64,000 nt of DNA, taken from NCBI RefSeq assembly GCF_016862795.1, contig NZ_BONQ01000132.1, positions 1 through 64,000 of the forward strand, written 5' to 3'. Positions 41,247-50,575 of the stretch are shown here, piece after piece. The notes under the pieces are model-generated. The model was not told the origin of the DNA, did no database searches, and worked only from the letters and a program-made list of their open reading frames with translations. A program made the position numbers and the translations under genes. Positions within the stretch are counted from its first letter, which is position 1. Each line of letters begins with the position of its first letter. The stretch is from Dactylosporangium siamense (GTDB lineage: Bacteria > Actinomycetota > Actinomycetes > Mycobacteriales > Micromonosporaceae).

Positions 41247-42385
41247 ACCGTCCTCCAGCGCTTGACCTGCGGTGTCGTCAGGTTCCTGGGCATGACCCGC
41301 GCGGCCGGCTCAGCCGACTCGGCGGGCTCGGCCACGCTGACCGGTTCGCCGGTCTCCTCCGCGCCGGCGCCGCCCGGGTAGTGATCACCGAGGCCGGAGT
41401 CGCGCCGATGGCACCACACGCAGACGACGAAGCCGTCGTGGTACAGGTGACTGCGGTTGAACCGGCAGCCCATCAGGCTGCCGTACGCCTCGGACAGGCC
41501 CGCCGCCCACTCGGCCGCCGTCGGGCGCCGGCCGGGGTCGCCATGTCCGTCGATGAATGCCCGGCGGGCCAACGTCCGGATCACCGGTGGCAGCAGCAGC
41601 TCGGTGAGCGCACCGGCGATCGGCACGAACCGCTCCGGGCTGAACAGCCGGCACCGGCCGGCCCGGATGTTGCCCTCGACGCCGTCGTCCCCCGCGTCGG
41701 CCGGCACACCCTCGAACGGGTGGTCGCCTTCCATGAGCAGCTGGCAGACCAGGGCGGCCAGGCCGAACCGGTCGTGCGCGGCGGGGAGCACGTCCAGCGG
41801 TCCCCCCGCCCATGCGCGCAGCGACTCCGGCGGGGCGTATTCAGGGGTGAGGTGATCGGCCGCGAACCATTCCCCGGTCAGCGGATCGGTGAACTGCACG
41901 CTGTCGCAGTCGATGAGCACGACCCTGCCGCTGCGCTCGACCAGAAGATTGCTGGCGCTGACATCGCCGACCACGACGTTGATCCGGTGCAGGTCGACGA
42001 AGAGGCGCGCGATGCTCAGCGCCACCCTCAGGTTCAGCGCCCAGGTCGGCCGGTCGAACGCCACGCCACGCTGGGCCGGGTCGAACAGGGCGTGCAGCGA
42101 CACGCCGTCGATCCGGCGCAGTCCCACCGCCCGGATCCGGCCGGTCTGATCGGTGAGCGGCCACTTCGGCCAGGCGACGTGATAGTCGGTGGTGCCGCGC
42201 CAGTCAACGGGTGACAGCCGCAGCAGGCCGTCCACCCGCCGGTCCTGCTCCGGCGAGACCCGGCGGAACCGCTTGATGCAGTACTGCCGGTCGCCCGGCC
42301 GGCCGATCACGATGCCCTGTGCGCCCGAGCCGATGGTCTCGGCGTCGGCGAGCGACACGGACTCGGTCGGGCTCAGGTACAGCAT
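41243..42385 (-). CDS. YegI-like protein kinase with C-terminal Cys/His motif
   Basis: 380 residues. The kinase fold shows a glycine-rich loop (IGSGAQGIVIG), the ATP lysine in YCIKRF, a catalytic loop with Asp and Asn kept (VGDVSASNLLV, in place of HRDxKxxN) and a metal Asp region (LIDCDSVQF, in place of DFG). It looks active though atypical. The C-terminus has CRFNRSHLYHDG and CVWCHRR, a possible zinc site, and a disordered tail. The order vWA, PP2C, kinase is that of E. coli YegL-YegK-YegI and of the TerY-P triad. The ATG at 42385 overlaps the PP2C stop (TGATG); a GTG three bases earlier is equally possible. Confidence 0.87.
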   Translation of the reverse strand: MLYLSPTESVSLADAETIGSGAQGIVIGRPGDRQYCIKRFRRVSPEQDRRVDGLLRLSPVDWRGTTDYHVAWPKWPLTDQTGRIRAVGLRRIDGVSLHALFDPAQRGVAFDRPTWALNLRVALSIARLFVDLHRINVVVGDVSASNLLVERSGRVVLIDCDSVQFTDPLTGEWFAADHLTPEYAPPESLRAWAGGPLDVLPAAHDRFGLAALVCQLLMEGDHPFEGVPADAGDDGVEGNIRAGRCRLFSPERFVPIAGALTELLLPPVIRTLARRAFIDGHGDPGRRPTAAEWAAGLSEAYGSLMGCRFNRSHLYHDGFVVCVWCHRRDSGLGDHYPGGAGAEETGEPVSVAEPAESAEPAARVMPRNLTTPQVKRWRTV

Positions 42386-43176
42386 CACGTGCGCACCGCC
42401 AACAGCATCGTCTTGTCGTCGCGGGACGTGGCGGCGAACTCCTCCGACTGCAGTTGGTCGCTGAGGATGCCGGCGTCGTGCCGATCGGCCCCGAACGCCG
42501 TGAAGTACCGCTCGAACTCGGCCGGTGCCAGCAACCGCCGCCCGCCGCCCGGCGCGAGGTCCGCGGCCAGCAGCGCCTCGATCAACCCGTCGGTGCACAG
42601 CGCCACCCCGCCCACCGCCGGGTCGTGCACCAGGCAGACCTGCACCGCCTCCCGGCGCGCGGCGGAGGTGAGGAACACCGCCGCGCCGTCGTCGGGCCCG
42701 GCGTCGTCCGGTCGCATCACCAGGTGCGCGCCGCCCCGGTCGCGGACGATCACACCGAATCCGTCGCCGAGACTGGCGAACAGGTAGTCCGGCGGATGCG
42801 CGACGACGCAGGTGATCGTCGTGGCGTAGTCGGCACGGACGGCGAACCCGCCGGCCAGACCGTCGATGCGCTGGTCGAACAGGCGCAACAGGGAAGCGAC
42901 GTACCGCGCGGCGGTCGCCATCCACACCTCGCTGCCGGCCGGGGCGACGGTGAAGAGGTCGGCGGCCACGTCGCAGGCACTCTCGACGGCCAGGCGGGAG
43001 CCGGTCGACGCGCGCGAGCTGGAGCCGGCTCCGTCTGCCACCGCCAGGACGAAACCGTCGCCGAGCCGGCGATAGGCGAGCGCGTCCTGGTTCTCCGCGC
43101 CCGTCGCGAGGTGATCGGGGCCCGCGACGGACGCCGGCACGATCCGCCAACCCGGCGGGAAGGGCTCGGCGGTCAC
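42385..43176 (-). CDS. PP2C-type protein phosphatase
   Basis: 263 residues, the PP2C fold throughout. Metal-binding segments are present: ENQDALAY, VLAVADGAGSSS, VALCTDGL and the late SRDDKTMLLAV. It should remove phosphates put on by the kinase encoded immediately after it. Together with the vWA gene before it, this gives the YegL/K/I-like triad. The GTG at 43176 comes one base after the vWA stop. Soluble and cytoplasmic. Confidence 0.9.
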   Translation of the reverse strand: MTAEPFPPGWRIVPASVAGPDHLATGAENQDALAYRRLGDGFVLAVADGAGSSSRASTGSRLAVESACDVAADLFTVAPAGSEVWMATAARYVASLLRLFDQRIDGLAGGFAVRADYATTITCVVAHPPDYLFASLGDGFGVIVRDRGGAHLVMRPDDAGPDDGAAVFLTSAARREAVQVCLVHDPAVGGVALCTDGLIEALLAADLAPGGGRRLLAPAEFERYFTAFGADRHDAGILSDQLQSEEFAATSRDDKTMLLAVRT

Positions 43177-43177
43177 G

Positions 43178-43936
43178 TCAGGGCGCCTTCTGGATGGACA
43201 GCCACTCGCGCATCTGTTGCATCTCGTCGATGTCCGACCGGACCTGGTCGTGGACGGTGCCCGGATCGGTCGAACGGCCGACGGTCATGATCCGCTGGAT
43301 GCTGCGCCGCACCGCGGCCAGCACGGTGGTGAAGTTGTCGCCCTGCACGTCGAAGGCGCCCTTGGGGGCGAGCTCGCGCAGGACGTTCATGTCCGCGCCA
43401 CGCACCCCGAACGCGTAGAACAGCAACCGGTGGTCGTCTTCCTCCTTGCGCAGCAGCGGCTCCAGGTCACGCCACCGGTCACTGCGCTTGCCGGCCTCGT
43501 CGGTGGGCGCGCCGTCGGTGAGCAGATAGACGATCGGGCGGTACGCCATCTGGATGCCCGACTGCCGCAACGCCTCCCGGCGCTGCTCCACCACCTGCAG
43601 CGCCCGCTGCACCGCCGCGACCATCGGTGAGTAGCCCGAGGCACGCAGCGGCGGCGGGTTGAACTCGTTGACCGGCACGAACGGCGAAGCGAGCGGTTCA
43701 CGACCGTGCCCGGACGGGTCGACGACCGTGACCCCACCGGCGCCGAACGTCACGAGCGCGAGCTCACCGATTCGGCGCAGGTTGCTGTCGGCCTGCAGCT
43801 CTTCCCGCCACTGGCGCAGCGCCCGGTTGAGGTCACCGATAGCGTCCTGGTGCGCCATGGACGACGACGTGTCGACCACGAGTGTGATCAACAATCTGGT
43901 CTTCGCGGCCTGCACTCCCGGTAACGGCGAATTCAT
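43178..43936 (-). CDS. Cytoplasmic vWA protein (YegL/TerY-like)
   Basis: 252 residues, almost all one vWA domain. The metal site is intact: VVDTSSSM, a Thr/Ser in ASGYSPM and YLLTDGAPTD. A short helical tail at about 210-252 follows (IQRIMTVGRSTDPGTVHDQV). The YegL/TerY proteins of TerY-P triads have the same layout and probably provide a metal-dependent protein-docking site for the kinase/phosphatase pair. ATG 43936 lies in an ATGA overlap with the membrane-protein gene. A longer frame to 44077 would run into that gene, and its extra N-terminus looks like shadow sequence. Confidence 0.87.
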   Translation of the reverse strand: MNSPLPGVQAAKTRLLITLVVDTSSSMAHQDAIGDLNRALRQWREELQADSNLRRIGELALVTFGAGGVTVVDPSGHGREPLASPFVPVNEFNPPPLRASGYSPMVAAVQRALQVVEQRREALRQSGIQMAYRPIVYLLTDGAPTDEAGKRSDRWRDLEPLLRKEEDDHRLLFYAFGVRGADMNVLRELAPKGAFDVQGDNFTTVLAAVRRSIQRIMTVGRSTDPGTVHDQVRSDIDEMQQMREWLSIQKAP

Positions 43937-44400
43937 GACAACACACCGTCCATCGACACGCCGGAGACGTGCGGCCTGACCACGAGTCCGGATCCGTCCA
44001 CCTGCATCACCGCGCATTCCGTCCCTGGTGTCAGATCCACAACGAGCGCATCCTGGGCAGCCGCCCAAAAGACGCATGCACCGTGTTCGACATAGCCACC
44101 GGCCTCGGTGAAATGCGTACGCACCCGGACCCGAGCACCCACCGCCGGCAGCACCCCGTCGAATATGAAATCGTCTTCACTTCTCCTGCCGGCGGGACGG
44201 CGTATCAGCACCAACAGCCCGGTCGCCGCAACACACAGCGCCGCGGCCGCCCCCGCCAGCGGCACATTGAACGCCGTCGCGCCGGCGCGGAGCAGACCCA
44301 CGCCGAACGCCGCGGCCACCGGCGCGGAAGCCGCCACCAGCAGCCAAAACGGCGATGTCAGCGGCCGGGGCAGCTGTTGTCGATCCTGCGACGAAGGCAT
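43933..44400 (-). CDS. Small two-helix membrane protein, first gene of block
   Basis: 155 residues. Two hydrophobic helices at about 18-40 and 45-65 are followed by RRPAGRR. The beta-rich C-terminal part of about 80 residues (GARVRVRTHFTEAGGYV, CVFWAAAQDALVVDL, ECAVMQVDGSGLVVRP) resembles an NfeD-like or other OB-fold tail, but I cannot confirm this. The ATG at 44400 has AGGGGGAA upstream and gives a sensible short cytoplasmic head. It opens the 12-gene run and could tether the kinase triad to the membrane. Function unknown. Confidence 0.72.
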   Translation of the reverse strand: MPSSQDRQQLPRPLTSPFWLLVAASAPVAAAFGVGLLRAGATAFNVPLAGAAAALCVAATGLLVLIRRPAGRRSEDDFIFDGVLPAVGARVRVRTHFTEAGGYVEHGACVFWAAAQDALVVDLTPGTECAVMQVDGSGLVVRPHVSGVSMDGVLS

Positions 44401-44881
44401 GGCCGTTCCCCCTGAGCGGCGATCTCCGGCGAAGTCCAGCAGCCATTCGCGCGGCCTGCATGCACCTCCTCCACCTGCAAAAGAATGATGCCGATCGACG
44501 TTGGCGAGCGTAATGACCCGCACGTTCAGCTGCCTTGTGATTTTCGGGGACAGGCACTCGGCTGAACGGCCATGGCCGCACCAGTGCGGCGCGATCGGAT
44601 TAGTCCGACCAGCCAGAATCGCAAGTCCCGCGTGTCCAGAATTTCGGATACCGGCCACAACGACCGGCTGCCACCCGGAAACGTGCGGCTCGTGCCGAGA
44701 TCGCGAGAAATCGCGGTTTCAACATTTGGCGCACCGGCGGCACAGCCGGAATGCGTCAACCGTTCAGTCGAGCCGGCCGACCGGTCGGACCGACGCGCGA
44801 CAATTCCCGGTCATCACCCCGTTCGGAATCGACCGGACATTGACGCCGACCAGAGTGTTGACGACGCGGTGCCGATGCCCT
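44401..44881. promoter_or_regulatory. 481-bp gene-free region, likely promoter of conflict block
   Basis: The largest non-coding stretch in the window. Transcription of the 16-gene block must start here. The sequence is visibly less GC-biased than its surroundings. It contains the palindrome CCGACCGGTCGG at 44777-44788 and a strong ribosome-binding sequence, GGAGGAGG on the minus strand at 44465-44472, before an out-of-frame ATG at 44461. I found no convincing -35/-10 pair, and no gene that I would defend. Confidence 0.5.
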
Positions 44882-46120
44882 TCAGGTCGGATCGGGCGCG
44901 GATGCCGCTGGCAGTGAGACCGTCACCTTGAGTCCGCCCTCAGGCCGGGGCTGGGCGATGACCGTGCCGCCATGGACGGCACAGATGGACGCGACGATGG
45001 CCAGACCGAGCCCGAACCCGTCGCTGCCGGATCGGTCGTGGAGCCGCCGGAACGGTTGGAGCAGCCCGTCGACGGCGTCGGGGGCGATGACCGGTCCGGT
45101 GTTGGCGACCGTCAGCGTGGCGTTGCCGTCCACTATGGACGTCGTGACCCGGATGGTGCCGACGGGGGTGTTGTAGCGCACGGCGTTGTCGACGAGGTTG
45201 ATGATGAGGCGTTCCAGCAGCAAGGGGTCGCCGGTGGTCGCGGCCGGCTGCAGGGAATCGTGTTGTCGCAGGTCGCCGAGGTCGACGGAGTCGAGCACCT
45301 CCTCGGCGACCGCGGCCAGATCGACCGGCTCGCGGACGGTGAGTCCGTATTCGTTGCGGGTCAGGGTCATCAGGGCGTTGATCAGCGCGTCGGCCTGGTC
45401 GACCGCCGCGCGGATGTCGCGGCCCATCTGGATGAGATCGTCCGGGGCGGGCGCCGGCTTGCCCAGGACCACATCGACGGTGGTGCGCATGTCGGTCATC
45501 GGGCCGCGCAGCTCGTGGCTGGCGTTGGCGATGAAGCGGCGCTGGCTGTCGAACGCGGTGGTGAGCCGGGCCAGCATCTCGTTGAAGGTGTCGGCCATCT
45601 CGTGGAGCTCGTCGCGGGGTCCGTGCAGGAAGACACGCGCGGACAGGTCGCGCTCCGACGCCGTCCGGGCGGCCACGGTGAGCATGCGAACGGGGCGCAG
45701 CACCCGTCGGGCGATCATCCAGCCGCCGGCGGCGGCCAGGGCGGCGACCACGGCGAGCGTGGTGAGGGAATACCCGAGCAGGTGGGTCAGCGTCTGGTCG
45801 CGCTGGCGCCGCGCGCCGAGATTGACGCCCACATCGAATGCCGGGTCGGTGCTCCCGTCGAACGCCGGGTCGGTCAGCTTCTTGACGGCCGACAGGCAGC
45901 CGTTGCGGCGCTCGGCATCGATGTCGTCGCGCTGCAGGTCGTGGCCGCAGCCGGCCAGATACGCCCGCTGCTGCGGCGAGATCGAGGACGAGTCCACGAC
46001 CGGGAGCAGGGTGGCCACGAGCGCATAAGTGATCATGACGAGGGCGGCACCGCAGATCACGAAGAGCCCGGTGCACAGCAGGGTGATGCGACCGCGGATG
46101 GTCAGGCGTGGTCCGCTCAT
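44882..46120 (-). CDS. HAMP-type sensor histidine kinase
   Basis: 412 residues. Two transmembrane helices (about 12-38 and 115-138) bracket a short extracytoplasmic sensor of about 75 residues with two cysteines (GCGHD and NGCLS). A HAMP domain at about 139-190, a HisKA helix with H202 (NASHELRGPM) and a HATPase domain follow (N-box LIINLVDNAVRYN, then GFGLGLAIV). The sensor contains a curious short duplication, DPAFDGSTDPAFD. It is the second gene after its OmpR-type regulator (ATGA overlap) and diverges from an efflux operon that it probably controls. Such pairs in actinobacteria often respond to cell-envelope stress or antimicrobial compounds; this is inference. Confidence 0.93.
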   Translation of the reverse strand: MSGPRLTIRGRITLLCTGLFVICGAALVMITYALVATLLPVVDSSSISPQQRAYLAGCGHDLQRDDIDAERRNGCLSAVKKLTDPAFDGSTDPAFDVGVNLGARRQRDQTLTHLLGYSLTTLAVVAALAAAGGWMIARRVLRPVRMLTVAARTASERDLSARVFLHGPRDELHEMADTFNEMLARLTTAFDSQRRFIANASHELRGPMTDMRTTVDVVLGKPAPAPDDLIQMGRDIRAAVDQADALINALMTLTRNEYGLTVREPVDLAAVAEEVLDSVDLGDLRQHDSLQPAATTGDPLLLERLIINLVDNAVRYNTPVGTIRVTTSIVDGNATLTVANTGPVIAPDAVDGLLQPFRRLHDRSGSDGFGLGLAIVASICAVHGGTVIAQPRPEGGLKVTVSLPAASAPDPT

Positions 46121-46767
46121 ATCCGGTAGCCCTTACCCACGACGGTGTCGATCAGCGGCGGCGGGCCGAGCTTGCGGCGCAGCCGGGTCATCGTCACCGT
46201 GATGATCCTGCTGAACGGGTCGGTGTTGACGTCCCATACGTGCTCCAGCAGCTCCTCAGCGCTGACGACGGCCCCGTTCGCCGCGAGCAGCAGCTCCAGC
46301 ACACCGAACTCCTTGCGGGTCAGCGACAGCGTGTGATCGCCGCGGCTGGCGCGGTGACGGGCCCGGTCCACGGTGAGGTCGCCGTGTCGCATGAGCGGCG
46401 GCGTGGACGGCGCTCGGCGCCCGAGCGTCCGGACGCGGGCGATCAGCTCGCGGAAGGCGAACGGCTTGCCGAGATAGTCGTCGGCACCGAGCTCCAGACC
46501 GTCGACCCGATCGTCGACCGTGGTGGCCGCGGTGAGCATCAGGATCCGGGCTCCGCCCTCGACCCCGGCCAGCGTCCGGCACACCTGGTCGCCGTGCACG
46601 ACCGGCAGATCACGGTCGAGCACGATCACATCGAACTGGTGGTATTCGGCCGCGGCCAACGCCGCCGCGCCGTCGTTGGCGACGTCCACGGCCATGCCCG
46701 CGTCGCGCAGTCCTTCGGCGATGCGATCCGCGAGGGTCCGACGGTCCTCGACGACCAACACGCGCAT
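46117..46767 (-). CDS. OmpR-family response regulator
   Basis: 216 residues. The receiver has E7/D8 (VVEDRR), phospho-acceptor D51 (VIVLDRDLP), Thr in MLTAAT and Lys in YLGKPF. The C-terminal winged helix is complete (LSLTRKEFGVLELLL, TVTMTRLRRKLG, IDTVVGKGYRI). Its stop overlaps the kinase start, so the two are made together. It is transcribed away from the lipoprotein/MacAB-like operon across an 86-base gap that contains an inverted repeat, a likely autoregulatory and operon-controlling site. Confidence 0.94.
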   Translation of the reverse strand: MRVLVVEDRRTLADRIAEGLRDAGMAVDVANDGAAALAAAEYHQFDVIVLDRDLPVVHGDQVCRTLAGVEGGARILMLTAATTVDDRVDGLELGADDYLGKPFAFRELIARVRTLGRRAPSTPPLMRHGDLTVDRARHRASRGDHTLSLTRKEFGVLELLLAANGAVVSAEELLEHVWDVNTDPFSRIITVTMTRLRRKLGPPPLIDTVVGKGYRI

Positions 46768-46800
46768 GGTCGGATTGTGCTCCCTCGGGTGCTACATCGG

Positions 46801-46827
46801 TGCAACATCCGCACTTGCACTGTTGCA
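46801..46827. promoter_or_regulatory. Inverted repeat in divergent promoter
   Basis: TGCAACA (46801-46807) and TGTTGCA (46821-46827) are perfect inverted repeats with a 13-base spacer, inside the 86-base gap between the regulator gene and the efflux operon. Centre-to-centre distance is 20 bases, two helical turns, compatible with a dimeric OmpR-type regulator. Additional TGCA half-sites lie between them. Confidence 0.5.
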
Positions 46828-46853
46828 ACCGCCGGCGGCGTAGACCTCACGGC

Positions 46854-47342
46854 ATGAGACGGATGGTCCTCCTCCCGGTCCTGCTGTTCGCGCTCGTCGC
46901 GGCGGGTGCCTGCGCCAAGAACCCGGGCGACGGCTCGAGCGGGACCGACGACCCCAATGCCATGGTCAGGTTCGCTCAGTGCATGCGTGGGCACGGCCAG
47001 AACGTGCCTGACCCGGACGGGGGCAGCGACACCTACGCCGTCACCCCACCCAGCGGTGGACCGGACGCCGCCTGGGACGCCGCGATGGACGCCTGCCGGC
47101 ACCATCTGCCGGCCGGCGGGGCGCCCGGGGGAATGAGCGCCGAGGAGCTCGATGCGCAGGGCCGATATGCCAGGTGCATGCGGGACCACGGCATCGAGAT
47201 GAGCGACCCCGATCCCAACACCGGCCGGAGCCAGATCGGCGGCCGGCTGGCCGGCGCCAACCGTGACCGGCTCCGCGCCGACCCGGGCTATCAGGCGGCC
47301 GCGGAGGCGTGCAGGGACAAGCTGCCGAAGGAGCGGGGATGA
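46854..47342 (+). CDS. Small lipoprotein with repeated CMRxHG motif
   Basis: 162 residues. The signal peptide ends in VAAGAC-AKN, a good lipobox, so it is probably anchored on the outer face of the membrane. The mature part repeats a Cys-containing motif: FAQCMRGHGQNVPDPDG and YARCMRDHGIEMSDPDP, each followed later by a further Cys in an A-C-R context (MDACRHH, AEACRDK). The four cysteines may form two disulfides. I have seen this kind of small lipoprotein before efflux adaptors in actinobacteria, as here, but know of no tested role. The ATG at 46854 starts the signal peptide. Its stop overlaps the next start (ATGA). Confidence 0.8.
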   Translation: MRRMVLLPVLLFALVAAGACAKNPGDGSSGTDDPNAMVRFAQCMRGHGQNVPDPDGGSDTYAVTPPSGGPDAAWDAAMDACRHHLPAGGAPGGMSAEELDAQGRYARCMRDHGIEMSDPDPNTGRSQIGGRLAGANRDRLRADPGYQAAAEACRDKLPKERG

Positions 47343-48381
47343 ACCGGACCACCCGCGCCGCGGTCGTGACCGGCGCGTTCGTGGTGGTCGGCGGTGTCGC
47401 GGCCGCGGCCGCGTTCGGCATCGGGGGCAGGAGTCCCGGTGGAGCCTCCGGCACCGGCCTGCCCCCCGCCACCACGCCGGTCACGCGGACCACGTTGACA
47501 CAGACCCAGCAGGTGGCTGGCACCTTGTCGTACGGCGCATCGGTGATGGTCACCGCGGGCGGCTCGGGCAGGATCACCTGGCTGCCGGAGCTGGGCACGA
47601 GGATCAACCGCGGCCAGGCCGTCTACAAGAGCGACAACCGCCCGGTGCCGCTGTTCTACGGCAGCCTGCCGCCGTACCGGGTGCTGCGGTCCGGCAGTTC
47701 CGGGCCGGACGTCCAGCTCGTCGAGGAGAACCTCGCCGCCCTCGGGTACACCGGCATCACCGTCGACACGCGGTACTCCTCGGCGACCGCGACCGCGGTG
47801 CGCAGGTGGCAGAAGGACAACGGCCTGGCACAGACGGGTGTCTTCGACCCGGCCGGCGTGGTCCTCGCGCCGGCCGCCATCCGTGTCGCCTCGCTCTCCG
47901 CGCACCTCGGCGACCCGGCGAACGGCCCGTTGCTGGCCTACACCGGCACCACCCGGATCGTGACCGTCGCACTCGACGTGGGCCTGCAGCACCTGGTCAA
48001 GCCGAGCCTCAGCGCGACCATCACGCTGCCCGACGCGCAGGTCGTCAAGGGTGCGGTCGAGACGATCGGGACCGTGGCGACCCCCGGGGACCCGGGCAGA
48101 CCGGCCACGATCCCCGTGACGGTCACGGTCGGTGACCAGACGAGGCTCGGCACCCTCGATCAGGCGCCGGTCACTGTGGCGCTGGTCTCGGCGTCGGTCA
48201 AGGACGTGCTGACGGTGCCGGTCGCCGCGCTGTTGGCGCTTCCCGGCGGCGGCTACGGCGTCGAGGTCGTGTCCGGCGGCACCAGGCGGAACGTCCCGGT
48301 GCAGCTCGGCATGTTCGGCGACGGCAGGGTGCAGATCGCCGGCGAGGGCATCGACGTCGGCACGTCGGTCGGGATCCCGTC

Positions 48382-48385
<4 letters not shown>
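47339..48385 (+). CDS. MacA-like adaptor with peptidoglycan-binding domain
   Basis: 348 residues. An N-terminal membrane anchor ([20 protein letters not shown]) precedes a beta-rich adaptor core related to HlyD/MacA proteins ([28 protein letters not shown]). A PG_binding_1 domain is inserted at about 117-165 ([36 protein letters not shown]). The adaptor barrel resumes afterwards ([28 protein letters not shown]). Gram-positive MacA-like proteins link the ABC exporter to the cell wall. The ATG overlaps the lipoprotein stop. The following ABC ATPase starts at a TTG overlapping this stop, so the operon is tightly coupled. Confidence 0.9.
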
Positions 48386-49031
<646 letters not shown>

Positions 49032-49035
<4 letters not shown>

Positions 49036-50252
49036 AGGCCGCGCACAGCATCGAGCGGCTGACGACGCCGGACCGGCTCCGCGCCGCCGACGTGCTGCGA
49101 GTCGGCTCCGCCGGTCTGCGCACCCGCCCGATGCGGGCGTTCCTGTCCGCGCTGGGCATCGCGATCGGCATCGCGGCGATGCTCTCCGTGGTCGGTCTCG
49201 CCGCCTCCAGCAGCGAGAACATCAACCGGCAGCTCGACAGGTTCGGCACCAACCTGCTGCGGGTCAGCCCGGGCGAGACGGTGTTGGGTGAGGCGGTCAA
49301 CCTGCCACCCGACGCGAGCGCGATGATCGGCCGGATCGACGCCGTCACGTCGGTGTCGACGACCGGAACGGTGCGCGACGCGCACGTCTACCGCAGCGAC
49401 CGCGTTCCGGCGGCCCTGACCGGCAGCATCTCGGTGCTGGCCGCGCGAACCGACCTGCTCGGCACCGTCGGTGCCGACGTGATGAGCGGCACCTGGCTCA
49501 ACGAGGCCACCGCCCGGTATCCGGCGGTGGTGCTCGGGTCGCGGGCCGCCGGCCGCCTCGGGATCGGTGCGGCCGGCCCCGACGTTCAGGTCTGGCTCGC
49601 CAACCGGTGGTTCACCGTGATCGGCCTGCTCGGTCCGGTCCCGCTCGCGCCGGAGCTCGACACGGCAGCGCTCGTAGGCTGGCCGCTGGCCACCTCCGAC
49701 CTGCACTTCGACGGTTCCGCCACGACCGTGTACACCCGCACTCGCGACGACGCGGTGGCCGCGGTGTCGAAGATCCTGGCCGCGACCGCCGATCCGCGGC
49801 ACCCCGACGAGGTGAAGGTGTCCCGGCCCTCGGACGTCCTGCTGGCGCGGGCGACCACCGATGCGGCCCTGCGCGCGCTGCTCATCGGGCTCGGGGGAGT
49901 GTCGCTGCTCGTCGGCGGGATCGGCGTCGCCAACACGATGATCATCTCAGTGCTCGAACGCCGGGCGGAAATCGGGCTGCGCCGCTCCCTCGGCGCCACC
50001 CGCGGGCAGGTCCGCGTCCAATTTCTCGCCGAGTCGCTGCTGCTGTCCGCGCTCGGCGGGGTCGGCGGTGCCCTGCTCGGCGTCCTCGTCACCGTCGGGT
50101 TCGCGACGGCCAACGACTGGCCGGCGGTCGTCCCGGCGTGGGCCAGCGGCGGAGGCATCGTCGCGACGCTCATCATCGGCACGTGCGCCGGCGTGTACCC
50201 GGCCTGGCGGGCCGCCCGCCTGTCGCCGACCGAGGCGCTCGCCACGCCATGA
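49032..50252 (+). CDS. MacB-like FtsX-fold ABC permease
   Basis: 406 residues. Helix 1 at about 35-60 ([22 protein letters not shown]) is followed by a large extracytoplasmic MacB-type domain. The C-terminal three helices carry the FtsX signature ([48 protein letters not shown] is the conserved region, at about 285-335). With the ATPase, adaptor and lipoprotein it forms a mechanotransmission-type exporter for peptides or small toxic molecules; the substrate is unknown. ATG in an ATGA overlap with the ATPase stop. Likely controlled by the divergent two-component system. Confidence 0.94.
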
Positions 50253-50395
50253 TGGTGTTGCGCCGAACGACAACCGGCAGGAAGCCTCGCCCCCGAGCAT
50301 CCGGAAGCGGCATCCGTGTGGTTGACGGCAGGAGCCGGCCATGACGGAGCGCCAAGATCATCGGACGCCGCCAGCCGGCTGGACCCGGGACGGAA

Positions 50396-50424
50396 GACGC
50401 CCCCCACCAGTGGTGGGGGGCGTC
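50396..50424. terminator. Strong hairpin between ABC operon and tRNA
   Basis: GACGCCCCCCACC and GGTGGGGGGCGTC form a perfect 13-bp stem with loop AGT. It lies 11 bases past the 3' end of the tRNA on the minus strand and about 144 bases after the permease stop on the plus strand. It probably terminates the tRNA transcript and can also stop read-through from the efflux operon. Confidence 0.82.
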
Positions 50425-50434
50425 CGCGTTGCCG

Positions 50435-50507
50435 AGCCGCCTAACGGAATCGAACCGTTGACCTATTCATTACGAGTGAATCGCTCTGCCGACTGAGCTA
50501 AGGCGGC
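50435..50507 (-). tRNA. tRNA-Thr (anticodon CGU)
   Basis: A 73-base cloverleaf on the minus strand. The acceptor stem GCCGCC pairs with GGCGGC, the D-arm contains TAGCTCAGTCGGCAGAGC, the anticodon stem-loop is TTCACTCGTAATGAA with CGT, and the T-arm has GGTTCGATTCC. The discriminator base is T, and CCA is not encoded. It decodes ACG. Confidence 0.95.
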
Positions 50508-50575
50508 AACGATGACCAAGTGTACGGCACGCCTCGGGGGCGCGCGCGAGGGGTTTGCCGAGTAACGTCCGGCGC

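Noticed and set aside
19936..44400. Prophage or transposon origin of the 16-gene block
   Set aside because: No transposase, recombinase, phage structural gene or terminal inverted repeats were seen; horizontal spread remains possible but unsupported here.
50435..50507. tRNA-Thr as the attachment site of an integrated island
   Set aside because: No integrase gene and no repeat of the tRNA 3' end were seen near the conflict block; the intervening efflux genes look native.
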